A stretch of 64,000 nucleotides of DNA. It comes from Pseudonocardia hierapolitana. GTDB lineage: Bacteria; Actinomycetota; Actinomycetes; Mycobacteriales; Pseudonocardiaceae. Below, piece after piece: positions 39,667 through 48,305 of this stretch. The notes under the pieces were generated by a model, which was given only the letters and a program-made list of their open reading frames with translations, had not been told where the DNA came from and did not search any database. Position 1 is the first letter of the stretch. Every line of letters begins with the position of its first letter. The stretch is from NCBI RefSeq assembly GCF_007994075.1, contig NZ_VIWU01000001.1, forward strand, positions 4,278,001 through 4,342,000. The letters run 5' to 3'. The position numbers were made by a program, and so were the translations under genes.

Positions 39667-40736
39667 CAACTGCAATACAGAGCCCAGGAAAGATTGACCG
39701 AAATTGCCAATCTAACCGCTCGATTCAACCTCCTCGGCGAGAAGTACGAGTCGGATTTGGCGCGGCTTGAGATAGTTGGCGAAGTTGGTACCCTCTTCGG
39801 CTACTTCACCCCCGGCGTGTGTGTATCTGCGGTGCAGAGGTTGAGCATCAGAATCCGCTGAATCATGACCATGGGGAGGCGACAGATATCGCCGTCTCGG
39901 TGGAAGCTGAAAGCCGGCGGACACGCGAGCTACTGGCGGATCTTCAAAAGACAATTTCAGACCTCGACAGGGAAGCTGGCGCGACCAGAGTTGAGCTCGC
40001 GGCTGCTGAGCAGGAGATCGCAACTCACGAACGCAGCCTAACGGCACTGGACGGTCAGATCTCACCAGTCAAAGACGAAATGACAGCGTTGTTGGATGCT
40101 CGCTCTCAGGTCGAGCGAAGTCTCGGGCTTTACGAGCAGCTGGAGCGACTTGGCGAGATTAGGGCTACCTACTCTGAAGGCGAGAGCCTAGAAGCGGTCA
40201 AGGACGTGCAACGCCCCGCAGGAACACCGAATGGGATGGTGCTGAAAGACTTCTCCGATTCGGTCTCGGCAGTCCTGTCCGAGTGGGGAGTTCAAGAGTA
40301 CGAGCCGATTCACTTTGACCAAGAAATCGACGATATTGTCGTTGCGGGGAGAGCGCGGCCCAATCGCGGGAAGGGTATGAGGTCGATCTTGCACGCCGCG
40401 TTTAAGGTGGCATTGCTCAATTACTGCGTTGAGCGTGACTTGCCTCATCCTGGTTTCGCAATCCTCGACTCGCCTCTTGTGACATACCGAGAGCCCTACG
40501 GTCCTCCTCAAGATGACGAGGCCGAGTCGGAGGCCGTTAGTGGTTACGTGGCCGAGTCGTTCTTCCGCTATCTCGCTACCGACTTTCCTGGCCAGACCAT
40601 CGTTTTGGAGAACGTAGACCCGCCGGCTGACGTAGCCGAAAAGAATGCTAGAACTATTCGCTTCACAAAGTCTGCGGAAGGCAGGTACGGCTTCTTCCCT
40701 GAGAAGCGTGATCTTCCAGTCGTGCCAAGGGAATGA
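39667..40736 (+). pseudogene. SMC/ABC-type ATPase, C-terminal half, frameshifted
   Basis: Coiled-coil end, Cys-containing hinge or knuckle (GVCICGAE after repair) and ATPase C-lobe. The ABC-like signature lies at RGKGMRSILHAAF and a Walker B-like strand at GFAILDSPLVTY. The 5' half is missing and a TAG precedes the remaining frame. A (GT)4 run at about 39815-39822 shifts the frame; with one GT removed the coiled coil and the C-lobe join. Codon use (AGA, ATA, TTG) is AT-richer than the neighbours, a sign of transfer. ATPases of this kind often belong to DNA repair or phage-defence operons. Confidence 0.65.
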
Positions 40737-41250
40737 TTGCGCCGCGTCCTCGCTTGAATTGGAGCGAACCGCTGCGCGTTCGCTCATTTCACTCGGAAGG
40801 ATGAGACTGCCGGGCACGATGTGGGACTGCAGCTGAAGCTGAGGCGGCCGCGCTGATGTCGTTGGGGTGGAGGTCATAGCGCACAGCTGGCGGACGGTAG
40901 GTATTCGAACCCTGCGCAATGCTCCACGACGCGCGGTACTCGACCGCCGGGCGCGGGTGGGTACCGTCGAGTACTGCTCGTTTGGGTGCAGGACGCGGCG
41001 AACGCCGCAGGCTCCGGGATCTCCGTTGAGCGTGCGTGAGCCAGGCACGATGCTTCATACCGTGGTGATCTCGTGGCGGTCCTTCGATACCGGCCGCCGT
41101 TGCCCAGCTCGTTGAGCGGTGACGCTCGTCCACCCGGATTTCGAGGGCTCCCTGTGCGTGATCCTGGTGAGGTGTCAGGCCTGACGGGACGATCATGACC
41201 GGAGCGCCGCGGGATCGTGTGCCCGTCGCGCCTTCGAGCCGGTCGTTCGC
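40737..41250. other. Gene-poor stretch of the island
   Basis: No convincing gene. It contains a 9-bp inverted repeat (GTACTCGAC/GTCGAGTAC, about 40938-40982). The minus-strand reading between about 41050 and 41150 may be transposase-like debris, but I cannot assign it. Confidence 0.4.
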
Positions 41251-41517
41251 GCCGTGGTGGCGGAGGTCGGCAAGGTCGACAGCAACGTCTCGCTCTACTT
41301 GTACGGCTCCGTCGCGACCGGCCAAGCGCGGATCGCGGAGTCGGACGTCGACCTGTTTACCATCGGCCTGCCGGTCGCCGCGGCTGCGGAGATCAGCCGC
41401 GAGCTCTCCCGCCGGGTTCCGTGCCTTGTGCCGGGCGGTCGAGGTTGGCCCGGCCCGCGGTGCACGGTGCGCCGACGTTGCTCGAGCAGTCGTGTGCAGG
41501 AGCCACCGTTGGTGTGA
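41251..41517 (+). pseudogene. Nucleotidyltransferase N-terminal fragment, frameshifted
   Basis: The polymerase-beta-type nucleotidyltransferase motif is clear (LYLYGSVATGQ, then SDVDLF about ten residues on, giving GSx10DxD). After ELSRR the sensible reading moves to another frame (FRALCRAVEVGPARGA), so the gene is broken there. The family includes antitoxin-like MNT domains and antibiotic adenylyltransferases; the rest of the protein is absent. Confidence 0.55.
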
Positions 41518-41569
41518 GACCCGAGAGAGCATTCGTCGGCGTCGGGGCCACGCGCCACGATTCGCTCGA

Positions 41570-42610
41570 TCAGGTGGCGGGCGGCGGGCAGGTGGCGGGC
41601 GGCGGGCAGGTGGTGGTGCGGACGACCAGGTGGGGTGGGACGACTAGCTCCCGGTGGCTGACCGGGTTGCGCTCGAGCCGGTCGATCGCGCGGGTGACGG
41701 CGAGCGTGGTGATCTGCTCGATGTCCTGGGCGATGGTGGTCAGGCCGACGTGTGACAGGCGGGCGAGGCGGCTGTCGTCGTAGCCCACGACGCTGATGTC
41801 GCCGGGTACGGCCAGGCCGGCGCGCTGGAGCACATCGAGCACGCCGAGGGCGCAGCGGTCGTTGAACACGGTCACGGCGGTCGGCCGCGGGGTGAGGTCG
41901 AGCAGGGCGCGGGCGGCCGCGGCGCCGTCGTCCTCGGTGAGCCCGCCCGACAGGACATGCACGTCGGCGGCGAGGCCGTGGTGGCGCATGGCGTCGCGGT
42001 AGCCGCGGCGGCGCTCGGCGGCTCCCGGGGCGCGGCCGCCGTCGACGTGGGCGATCCGGCGGTGGCCGAGGCCGACGAGGTGGTCAACGGCCTCGTGCAG
42101 ACCCGACTCGTCGGCGGTGCGGACGACGTCGACGTCGCGGTGGCGGACCGCGCGCGCCACGACCACGACGGGCAGGCGGGCGGCGAGCTCGGCGAGGTGG
42201 GCCGTGCGCGTGTGCGGGCCGAGCAGGACGAGCGCCTCGCAGCGGTCCTGCAGCAGGCTCGCCGCGGCCCGCTGCTCGTCGCGCTGTGGGGTGACGGCGC
42301 TCAGTGCCAGTTCGTAGCCGACGCGGTCAGCGGCGGTGTAGAGGCCGCTGACCAGGTCGCCGTGGAAGGCGTGCTGCACCCCGAAGACGACGCCGAGCAG
42401 CCGGCTGCGACTGCTGCGCAGCAGCCTGGCGCGGGTGTCCGGGCGGTAGCCCAGCTCGTCGGCGGCCTGCAGCACCCGCTGCCGTGAGGCCGGGCTCGCG
42501 CCCGGGACGTCGCGCATCACGATCGAGACGAGGGCGACGGACACGCCCGCCCTGGCTGCGACGTCAGCGAGGGTCGGCCGGCGAGCGCGCTCTGCTCGGG
42601 TCACCCCCAC
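41570..42610 (-). CDS. LacI-family transcriptional repressor
   Basis: 346 residues. The HTH is at about 12-35 (TLADVAARAGVSVALVSIVMR), followed by a periplasmic-binding-like sugar domain (LLGVVFGVQHAFHGDLVSGLY, VFNDRCALGVLDVLQ, GDISVVGYDDSRLARLSHVGLTT). The C-terminus ends with a duplicated TCPPPA unit encoded by a perfect 18-bp tandem repeat. It is divergent from the dehydrogenase/isomerase genes, and two matching palindromes lie between, so it probably controls them and itself in response to a sugar. Confidence 0.92.
   Translation of the reverse strand: MGVTRAERARRPTLADVAARAGVSVALVSIVMRDVPGASPASRQRVLQAADELGYRPDTRARLLRSSRSRLLGVVFGVQHAFHGDLVSGLYTAADRVGYELALSAVTPQRDEQRAAASLLQDRCEALVLLGPHTRTAHLAELAARLPVVVVARAVRHRDVDVVRTADESGLHEAVDHLVGLGHRRIAHVDGGRAPGAAERRRGYRDAMRHHGLAADVHVLSGGLTEDDGAAAARALLDLTPRPTAVTVFNDRCALGVLDVLQRAGLAVPGDISVVGYDDSRLARLSHVGLTTIAQDIEQITTLAVTRAIDRLERNPVSHRELVVPPHLVVRTTTCPPPATCPPPAT
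41571..41606. repeat. 18-bp tandem duplication at the lacI-type gene 3' end
   Basis: CAGGTGGCGGGCGGCGGG occurs twice head to tail without mismatch. It lengthens the reading frame by six residues without breaking it. Confidence 0.8.
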
Positions 42611-42624
42611 ACCCTACCGATCTC

Positions 42625-42642
42625 GCCTAGAACGTTCTAGGC
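42625..42642. promoter_or_regulatory. LacI-type operator 1
   Basis: Perfect 18-bp palindrome GCCTAGAACGTTCTAGGC with the central CG expected for LacI-family operators. It lies 15 bp before the repressor start codon. Confidence 0.75.
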
Positions 42643-42652
42643 TAGCGCGCCA

Positions 42653-42664
42653 TAGAACGTTCTA
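42653..42664. promoter_or_regulatory. LacI-type operator 2
   Basis: TAGAACGTTCTA, identical to the core of operator 1 and centred 25 bp from it, just upstream of the GAGGAG ribosome site of the dehydrogenase gene. Confidence 0.72.
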
Positions 42665-42681
42665 GGCTCGAGGAGGAGCGG

Positions 42682-43683
42682 ATGAACGCGATCGGGGTGG
42701 CCCTGGTCGGGTCGGGGCGGATGGGGTCGTTCCACGGCGAGTCGCTCGCGCGCCGGATCCCGGGGGCGCGGCTGGTGGCGGTGGCGGACCCGGCGCCGGG
42801 GGTGGCCGAGCGCCTGGGCGCGGACCGCGCCTACTCCGACCCGGCGGAGGCGTTCGCCGATCCGGGCGTCGACGCGGTGGTGATCGCCGCGCCCGCCCGC
42901 TTCCACGCCGATCTGGTGGTGGCCGCGGCCCGGGCGGGCAAGGGGGTGTTCTGCGAGAAGCCGATGGCGCTCTCGCTGCCCGACGCCGACCGGGCGATCG
43001 ACGCCGCCCGCGCCGCCGGGGTGGTGCTGCAGGTGGGGTTCAACCGGCGCTTCGCCCCGGACTGGCAGGCCGCCCGCGCCCTGCTCGACGACGGCCGGCT
43101 GGGCATCCCGCGGCTGCTGCGCTCGGTCACCCGCGACCCCGGTGGGTTCGACCCGTCCCGGGTGCCGCCGGACACGATCTTCAACGAGACCCTGATCCAC
43201 GACTTCGACACCCTGCGGTTCCTCAACCCGGGCGCGGAGGCCGTCGAGGTCTACGCCACCGCCGACGCGCTCGTCGAGCCCGAGTGGCGGGAGCGCGGGC
43301 TGCTCGACACCGCGGTGGTGGTGGTGCGGTTCACCAACGGTGCCACCGGTGTCGCGGAGGCGTGCTTCGAGGCCGCGTACGGCTACGACGTGCGCGGCGA
43401 GGTGTTCGGATCGGGGGGCATGGCGACCTTGGGCGACGGCCGCCGCACCGGGATGATCTTCTCCGGCGCGGCCGGCCGCACGGTCGAGATGGCCCGCAGC
43501 GACCAGGAGCTCCTGGCCGGCGCCTACGTCGCCGAGCTGGCCGCCTTCGTCGCCGCCGTCCGCGACCGGACGCCGGCCCCGGTGGGCGGGGAGGACGCGC
43601 GCGCGGCGCTGGCGATCGCGCTGGCGGCGGCCGGATCGGTGCGCGCCGGGCGTCCGGTCCGGATCGAGGAGGTCGCGAAGTGA
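42682..43683 (+). CDS. Gfo/Idh/MocA-family oxidoreductase, probable inositol/sugar dehydrogenase
   Basis: 333 residues. N-terminal NAD(P) fold GVALVGSGRMGSFHGESL, the Lys-containing CEKPMALS motif near residue 95, and a C-terminal sugar-binding domain with NETLIHDFDTLRF holding the usual Asp/His pair. It resembles inositol 2-dehydrogenase-type enzymes; the substrate is not fixed. GAGGAGGAG precedes the ATG. GTGA overlap with the isomerase gene. Confidence 0.87.
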   Translation: MNAIGVALVGSGRMGSFHGESLARRIPGARLVAVADPAPGVAERLGADRAYSDPAEAFADPGVDAVVIAAPARFHADLVVAAARAGKGVFCEKPMALSLPDADRAIDAARAAGVVLQVGFNRRFAPDWQAARALLDDGRLGIPRLLRSVTRDPGGFDPSRVPPDTIFNETLIHDFDTLRFLNPGAEAVEVYATADALVEPEWRERGLLDTAVVVVRFTNGATGVAEACFEAAYGYDVRGEVFGSGGMATLGDGRRTGMIFSGAAGRTVEMARSDQELLAGAYVAELAAFVAAVRDRTPAPVGGEDARAALAIALAAAGSVRAGRPVRIEEVAK

Positions 43684-44489
43684 CCGGATTCCGGCTCGCC
43701 GCCTGCGCCGAGATGCTGTTCCTCGACCAGCCGATCGAGGAGCGGGTGCGCCGCATCGCCGACCTCGGGTTCGAGGTCGAGATCTGGGACTGGACGGCCA
43801 AGGACATCGCCGCGCTCGCCAAGACCGGGGCGAGGTTCACCTCGATGACCGGCTACATCCGAGGCACCCTCTCCGACCCGGACGGAGCCGAGGAACTGCT
43901 GCGCACCGCGGAGCGGTCACTGCGGGTCGCCGAGGAGCTCGACTGCCCCCGACTCAACGTGCACGGCACCGGCCTCGACGACCGCGGCCTGCCCGTGGTG
44001 GCCTCGCCGGTCGTCACGCCGCGGATGTGGCTGACCGCGGCGCGGACGCTGGCTCGGCTCGCCGAGCTGGCGGAGCGCGCCGGGCGCATGTTCACCCTGG
44101 AGAACCTCAACACCGCAGTCGACCACCCGGGGGTGCCGTTCGCGAGGGCGGCCGACACGCTCGCGCTCGTCGAGGCCGTCGACAGCCCGCACCTGCGGCT
44201 CAACCTCGACCTCTACCACGCCCAGATCGGCGAGGGGAACCTCGTGCAGCTGGTCGAGCGGGCGCTGCCGGTCGTCGGGGAGATCCAGGTCGCCGACGTC
44301 CCCGGCCGCTGCGAACCCGGCACCGGTGAGATCCATTACCCCGCCATCGCTGCGACCCTGGCGCGCCTCGGCTACGACGGCGTGGTCGGATTGGAAGGCT
44401 GGGCTTCGCACGACCCACTGGAGGCGCTCGACCGATTCCGGGACGCATTCACGCACCGCTCGTCCGCCGACCCACCCGGGTTCGGCTGA
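43680..44489 (+). CDS. Hydroxypyruvate isomerase/xylose-isomerase-like TIM barrel protein
   Basis: 269 residues. Metal-site carboxylates are visible in FTLENLN, LRLNLDLYHAQIGEG (Asp and His), IQVADVPGR and VGLEGW, as in hydroxypyruvate isomerase-type AP-endonuclease-2 barrels. With the dehydrogenase it forms a two-gene sugar-acid or polyol pathway under LacI control. The stop codon starts a GC-rich palindromic repeat. Confidence 0.85.
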   Translation: MTGFRLAACAEMLFLDQPIEERVRRIADLGFEVEIWDWTAKDIAALAKTGARFTSMTGYIRGTLSDPDGAEELLRTAERSLRVAEELDCPRLNVHGTGLDDRGLPVVASPVVTPRMWLTAARTLARLAELAERAGRMFTLENLNTAVDHPGVPFARAADTLALVEAVDSPHLRLNLDLYHAQIGEGNLVQLVERALPVVGEIQVADVPGRCEPGTGEIHYPAIAATLARLGYDGVVGLEGWASHDPLEALDRFRDAFTHRSSADPPGFG

Positions 44490-44522
44490 CGCGCCCCGTC
44501 GACCGGCGGCGTGAGCGGGAAG
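44487..44522. repeat. GC-rich palindromic repeat at a stop codon, copy 2
   Basis: TGACGCGCCCCGTCGACCGG matches the copy at the hydrolase stop codon in all but the CCGG/CGGG part; GGCGGCG follows in both. Beyond it, to 44902, there is no recognisable gene or further repeat. Confidence 0.5.
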
Positions 44523-44902
44523 GGGGCGCGCCGGCGGAGGAGGGGTGCGTCGATAGTTCCCTGCCGGCGGAGGGATCGGCTTGCGGCGGCGTGTCGATCG
44601 CAGACGTTCGGGATCGATGGGGAAGGCATGTGGGAGTCCGGCTCCACGAGATCGTCGGCTTCGGGCTGGATGGCGCGGCGACGGCGAGCACACCTGCGCC
44701 GAGCATCCTCGTAAGCAGCCCAGCAGGCCGACTCCGATCGGTCCATCCAGCCATCTGGTTCTGTCTGCGTGATCCCTGGCGTTTAAGAAGCCTTCCCACG
44801 TGATCGTTCTGCGGCTCGCGATCTGGCAAGCCTTTAGAGGTCATGAGCCCGGGCACAGGCGTCCACGGAAGAGCGCTCCCTCCTCGTCGCAGCCGGCGGA
44901 GG

Positions 44903-46774
44903 CTAGGGCCTCACTCGTCCGCTGCGCGATGCGCCCTGCTCGGTGGCCGGTGCGTCCATCGCACCGTTGCTGTCACGATCCGGGGCGGCAGGTGCTGTCG
45001 CTCGTGCCTGGATGTATGCCTGCCAGTCACGCTTGGCCCGGTGGGTCCAGCGCACGGCGGCTTCGATGCTGATCCCGAGTAGCGGACTCAACGCGGCGGC
45101 GGGGATGTCGGCGGCAAGGGCGGCGAGCGCGGAGTTGCGACCCACGCGGACTCGGATGCCGTGGCGATTGAGCATGTTGGCGAGGCGGCCTGGTGTGAAG
45201 TGTTGCCCGGGCAGCCCGCCGGGGAACAGCCAGCGTGGCCCGGGGACGCTGCGGCCGACGGTTGAGGTGGTGACCGCGGTGCGGGCGAGGTCGGTAAGCA
45301 GCGCGGCGAGGGGCGGAGGCAACGCGGTGCGGTGCCCGCCGAGCTGCAGGACGTGGCCGGTCTCGGTGGAGATCAGGTGCTCGGCGGTGAGCTCGCTGAT
45401 CCGGCTGACCGGGAGCCCGTAGAGCAGGACGAGCCCGCCAGCGGCCCGGACTTCGAGGGGCAGCGTGGCGTCGTGGAGGCAGCGGCGCAGCTGTTCCCAG
45501 CGTTCCTCGTTGGTGACCGACAGGTCGGGCTCGGACGGAGGTAGGTAGCGGATGTCGAGTTCGGGGGCGAGGCCTCGGCCAGCGGCCCAGTCGAGGAAGT
45601 CCTTGACGACCCTCCGGGTGCAGGCGCCCTCGCTGAGCCACTGGTCGATCAGGGCCTGGGTGACATCGGCGAGCGCGACGTGCCGTTCATCCAGCCACCG
45701 CAGGAACGCGAGGGCCGCCCTGACTCGGCCGCGGAGGTTGTGTGCACTGGCTTCGGTGAAGCGGGCGTGCGCGGCGCGCTGGCGCGCCCGTCGCAGCACC
45801 GACCAGGTGACGTAGACGTGGATGACCTGGCGGTGTTGCTCGGGCAGCAGCGCCAGCTGCCGGTTCAGCCAGGCTGGCACCCGTTCGAGGTACTCGATCC
45901 GAGCCGGGAGCGCCCCGACGTGCACCAGCATCTGCCGCAGCGCGTTCACACCCGTAGGCGGCAGGGAGTCCAGGACCTCGTGGGTGGGCTCCACCCCCGC
46001 GGCGCCCAGCTGCCGCAGGACCTGCGCGCCGCCGTCGTCTCGGCGCAGCCACTCCAGCACCGATCGGGGGCGATCCGCCTGAGCCAGCGCCGCGAGCAGC
46101 GGCACCAACACGTCGAGCACTTGGCCGGTCGGGCCGCGGAACTGCTCGTGCAGGCGTTCGATCGCGACGCACCGGACGCAGTTGCCGTCCTGGTAGCGCT
46201 CCTCCCCACCGCCGCAGCGCCGGCAGACATAGTCGAAGCGCCCTCCGGCGCAAGCCCCGCAGACGCCGCGGCCGCGGCCGTCGACGCCGATCAGCGGCTT
46301 GATGGCGCCGCAGCCGCCGCAGGGTGCCGGTCTGCCCCGGACTTCTCGGTAGCAGCGTCGACAAACCGGCCCCATCGGCCATTGCGCGACTACCTGCTTC
46401 CGCTGGCCGCACCGGGTGCAGGGGTGGGGCGGCACGGCCTTCGACCGGCAGCTGACGCAGACCCGTCCGGCCGGGATGCGTTGGGGCAGGGGCTTCCGCT
46501 GACCGCAGCCGGCGCAGTGCGGCACGCGCACCGGATGCCCGGCCGCCTCGAGCACGACCACCAGCCGGAACACCGACGGCGGAACGTCGGGCGAACCGGA
46601 GACGAGCGCATCCGGGTGGACGGCCAGGTGCCTGTCGATATCCCACAACGCCTGCCCGGCCGCGTTCGCCGTCACCAGCGCCTGGTCCGCGGCCTGCGCG
46701 TCCAGGTCGGGAAGCTGCGTGGTGAGCAGCGTGAGCACGCGCTGACGGGCGGCATCGGCGGCCGCCGTGCTCAC
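44903..46774 (-). CDS. Recombinase-like protein with zinc-ribbon array, catalytic tyrosine absent
   Basis: 623 residues. Eight CxxC pairs between about residues 87 and 202 suggest four zinc ribbons. The C-terminal 230 residues follow the tyrosine-recombinase plan: core-binding helices, then LLYGLPVSRISELTAEHL (Arg I), LGGHRTALPPP and GRNSALAAL. But the position of the nucleophilic Tyr reads VRWTHR (Trp 576), and the box II His is also replaced. GTG overlaps the stop of the HTH gene. It may be a structural or DNA-binding partner of the active recombinase. Confidence 0.7.
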   Translation of the reverse strand: MSTAAADAARQRVLTLLTTQLPDLDAQAADQALVTANAAGQALWDIDRHLAVHPDALVSGSPDVPPSVFRLVVVLEAAGHPVRVPHCAGCGQRKPLPQRIPAGRVCVSCRSKAVPPHPCTRCGQRKQVVAQWPMGPVCRRCYREVRGRPAPCGGCGAIKPLIGVDGRGRGVCGACAGGRFDYVCRRCGGGEERYQDGNCVRCVAIERLHEQFRGPTGQVLDVLVPLLAALAQADRPRSVLEWLRRDDGGAQVLRQLGAAGVEPTHEVLDSLPPTGVNALRQMLVHVGALPARIEYLERVPAWLNRQLALLPEQHRQVIHVYVTWSVLRRARQRAAHARFTEASAHNLRGRVRAALAFLRWLDERHVALADVTQALIDQWLSEGACTRRVVKDFLDWAAGRGLAPELDIRYLPPSEPDLSVTNEERWEQLRRCLHDATLPLEVRAAGGLVLLYGLPVSRISELTAEHLISTETGHVLQLGGHRTALPPPLAALLTDLARTAVTTSTVGRSVPGPRWLFPGGLPGQHFTPGRLANMLNRHGIRVRVGRNSALAALAADIPAAALSPLLGISIEAAVRWTHRAKRDWQAYIQARATAPAAPDRDSNGAMDAPATEQGASRSGRVRP

Positions 46775-47109
46775 CTCGGCTCTCCGCCGGAGCCGGGCCG
46801 ACGAATCGTGGTCCGGCGGACCGGCGGCGGAGCCGGTCGGCCAGCGTCCCCACTCGCCTTGCGGACCTGCTTGTTCACCGCCTGCACCTCGATCAAGTCG
46901 TTCGGGGAGCAGCCGAGGATGTCGCAGAGCGCGGCGAGGGTGTCCATGCTCAGCCGCTGCGGTGGCTGGGTCACCAGCCGGTAGACCTGCTCCCGGGACA
47001 GGTGGATACCGCGCTCGGCCAGCAGCGGCAGCAGCTCGGAGGTGGCGAACAACCCGCGCTCGGCCATCCGCAGCCGCAGATGCCACTCGATGCCCATCTT
47101 GCGGATCAT
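46771..47109 (-). CDS. Cro/C1-type helix-turn-helix protein
   Basis: 112 residues. The HTH (about 20-75) reads SELLPLLAERGIHLSREQVYRLV and LSMDTLAALCDILGCSPNDLI, the YozG-like short type. The tail is basic. The ATG overlaps what would be the original stop codon of the upstream recombinase if its frameshift were repaired; it overlaps the next gene as GTGA. Probable regulator of the recombinase set. Confidence 0.8.
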   Translation of the reverse strand: MIRKMGIEWHLRLRMAERGLFATSELLPLLAERGIHLSREQVYRLVTQPPQRLSMDTLAALCDILGCSPNDLIEVQAVNKQVRKASGDAGRPAPPPVRRTTIRRPGSGGEPR

Positions 47110-47172
47110 CGCTGTTCCTCCCACTGCTGCTCCTGGGCCTGCAGAGCCTGGGTGAGCAGCCGGTTGCGGTAG

Positions 47173-48225
47173 TCACACCCCGGTGTAGAGCGCGGTGGTC
47201 GAGGCGTATGCGTGACCGACCTGGTCCTGCACGAACCGCTCCGGGTAGTCGAACTCGATCAAGTGCGTCACATACGAGTGCCGCAGGCAGTGCAGATCCA
47301 ACACACCGTCCAGCCCGGCGGCATCGCGGGCCGCGACGAACGCATCGTTGATCCCACGCATCGACATCCGCCCCCGCCGCTCCGTGGTGAACAGCGCCGG
47401 ATGCCCACCCGGGCCGAACCGGGGCCGGACCTCGTGCAGCCATTGCTCCAGCAGTGGCACCACCCAGTCCATCTCCGGCACCAGCAGCACCGTGCGCCGC
47501 TTCGGTGGGCTGCCCCGCGACGACTTGCCCCACCGCACCAGCAACGCCCCCATCTGCCCGAACCCGGGCACCTTCGGGTTACGCCGCAGGTCGGCCAGGT
47601 CCAGGCCCCACGCCTCCTGGCGACGCAACCCGAACGCGTAGACCGTCTTGAGCACGGCGGCATCGCGCTGCGCCGCCAGCCCGCCCTTGCGCCCTCGGGC
47701 ACGGATCTCGTCCACGAGCCCGTCGGCGGCATCGAACAACGCCTGCACCTCGTCATAGCTCAACGGCCGCCGACCCGGCCCGCCCTCGTAGGCGCTGACA
47801 TGCGCGATCGTGTTCCACTCGCCCAACAGCTGCACCGGCGCGCGCCCGAATCGTTCGCGGCACGCCTCCGGCCACCCGTAGCGCGGGTCGGTCAGGTAGC
47901 CCAGGAACATCTGCAGCCCGCCCAGGTAGCCGCGCGCGGTCGACACGACGATCTGCGCAGCCGAGCGCCGGCTATCGATGAACGCCTCGAGCTCCGCCGC
48001 CGTCCACTCCCACGGGTACTGCCCCGAGAAGCGCACCACCCGCCGGACCAGGTCTTGCCGACGCTGGATCGTCTCCGCCTTCAGGAAGCGGACCCGCTGC
48101 TGGCGCGCCCAGCCCTGCAACATCGCCTCGAACACCGCCGGCGCCGGATCGAGGTAGGACACGCCCTCGGCCAGCACCAAACGCGCCGACCCGGGCGTAT
48201 CCAGAACCTCATCCACGCGTTGCAT
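47173..48225 (-). CDS. Tyrosine recombinase, C-terminal tail lost by frameshift
   Basis: 350 residues. A SAM-like N-terminal domain, then FGLRRQEAWGLDL (Arg I), DLHCLRHSYVTHL (His-x-x-Arg), VGHAYASTTALYTGV with the nucleophile Tyr 347. The frame stops two codons after YTG. Reading on with two bases restored gives DYRNRLLTQALQAQEQQ and a stop overlapping the next ATG, so about 22 residues were lost. All catalytic residues remain; activity is possible but uncertain. It is the first gene of the three-gene set. Confidence 0.85.
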   Translation of the reverse strand: MQRVDEVLDTPGSARLVLAEGVSYLDPAPAVFEAMLQGWARQQRVRFLKAETIQRRQDLVRRVVRFSGQYPWEWTAAELEAFIDSRRSAAQIVVSTARGYLGGLQMFLGYLTDPRYGWPEACRERFGRAPVQLLGEWNTIAHVSAYEGGPGRRPLSYDEVQALFDAADGLVDEIRARGRKGGLAAQRDAAVLKTVYAFGLRRQEAWGLDLADLRRNPKVPGFGQMGALLVRWGKSSRGSPPKRRTVLLVPEMDWVVPLLEQWLHEVRPRFGPGGHPALFTTERRGRMSMRGINDAFVAARDAAGLDGVLDLHCLRHSYVTHLIEFDYPERFVQDQVGHAYASTTALYTGV

Positions 48226-48228
48226 CTA

Positions 48229-48242
48229 ACACAACAATGTGT
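48229..48242. promoter_or_regulatory. Inverted repeat at the recombinase set promoter
   Basis: ACACAACAATGTGT (5-bp arms, 4-base centre) lies four bases before the first start codon and is AT-rich against its surroundings. It might bind the HTH protein of the set. Confidence 0.3.
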
Positions 48243-48305
48243 CAGCTGTTCGGCTCGGGGTTGATCGACGTCAGGAGAGGATCCGAGGCCGAGGGCTATC
48301 GGATC

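Noticed and set aside
39819..40736. Complete 305-aa gene starting MCICGAE
   Set aside because: The coiled-coil reading continues upstream in another frame, so the apparent GTG start lies inside a frameshifted gene; it is annotated as a pseudogene instead.
44903..47533. 876-residue version of the zinc-ribbon recombinase-like protein
   Set aside because: The extra N-terminal 253 codons are out of phase with the HTH and recombinase genes; the GTG overlapping the HTH stop is the sensible start.
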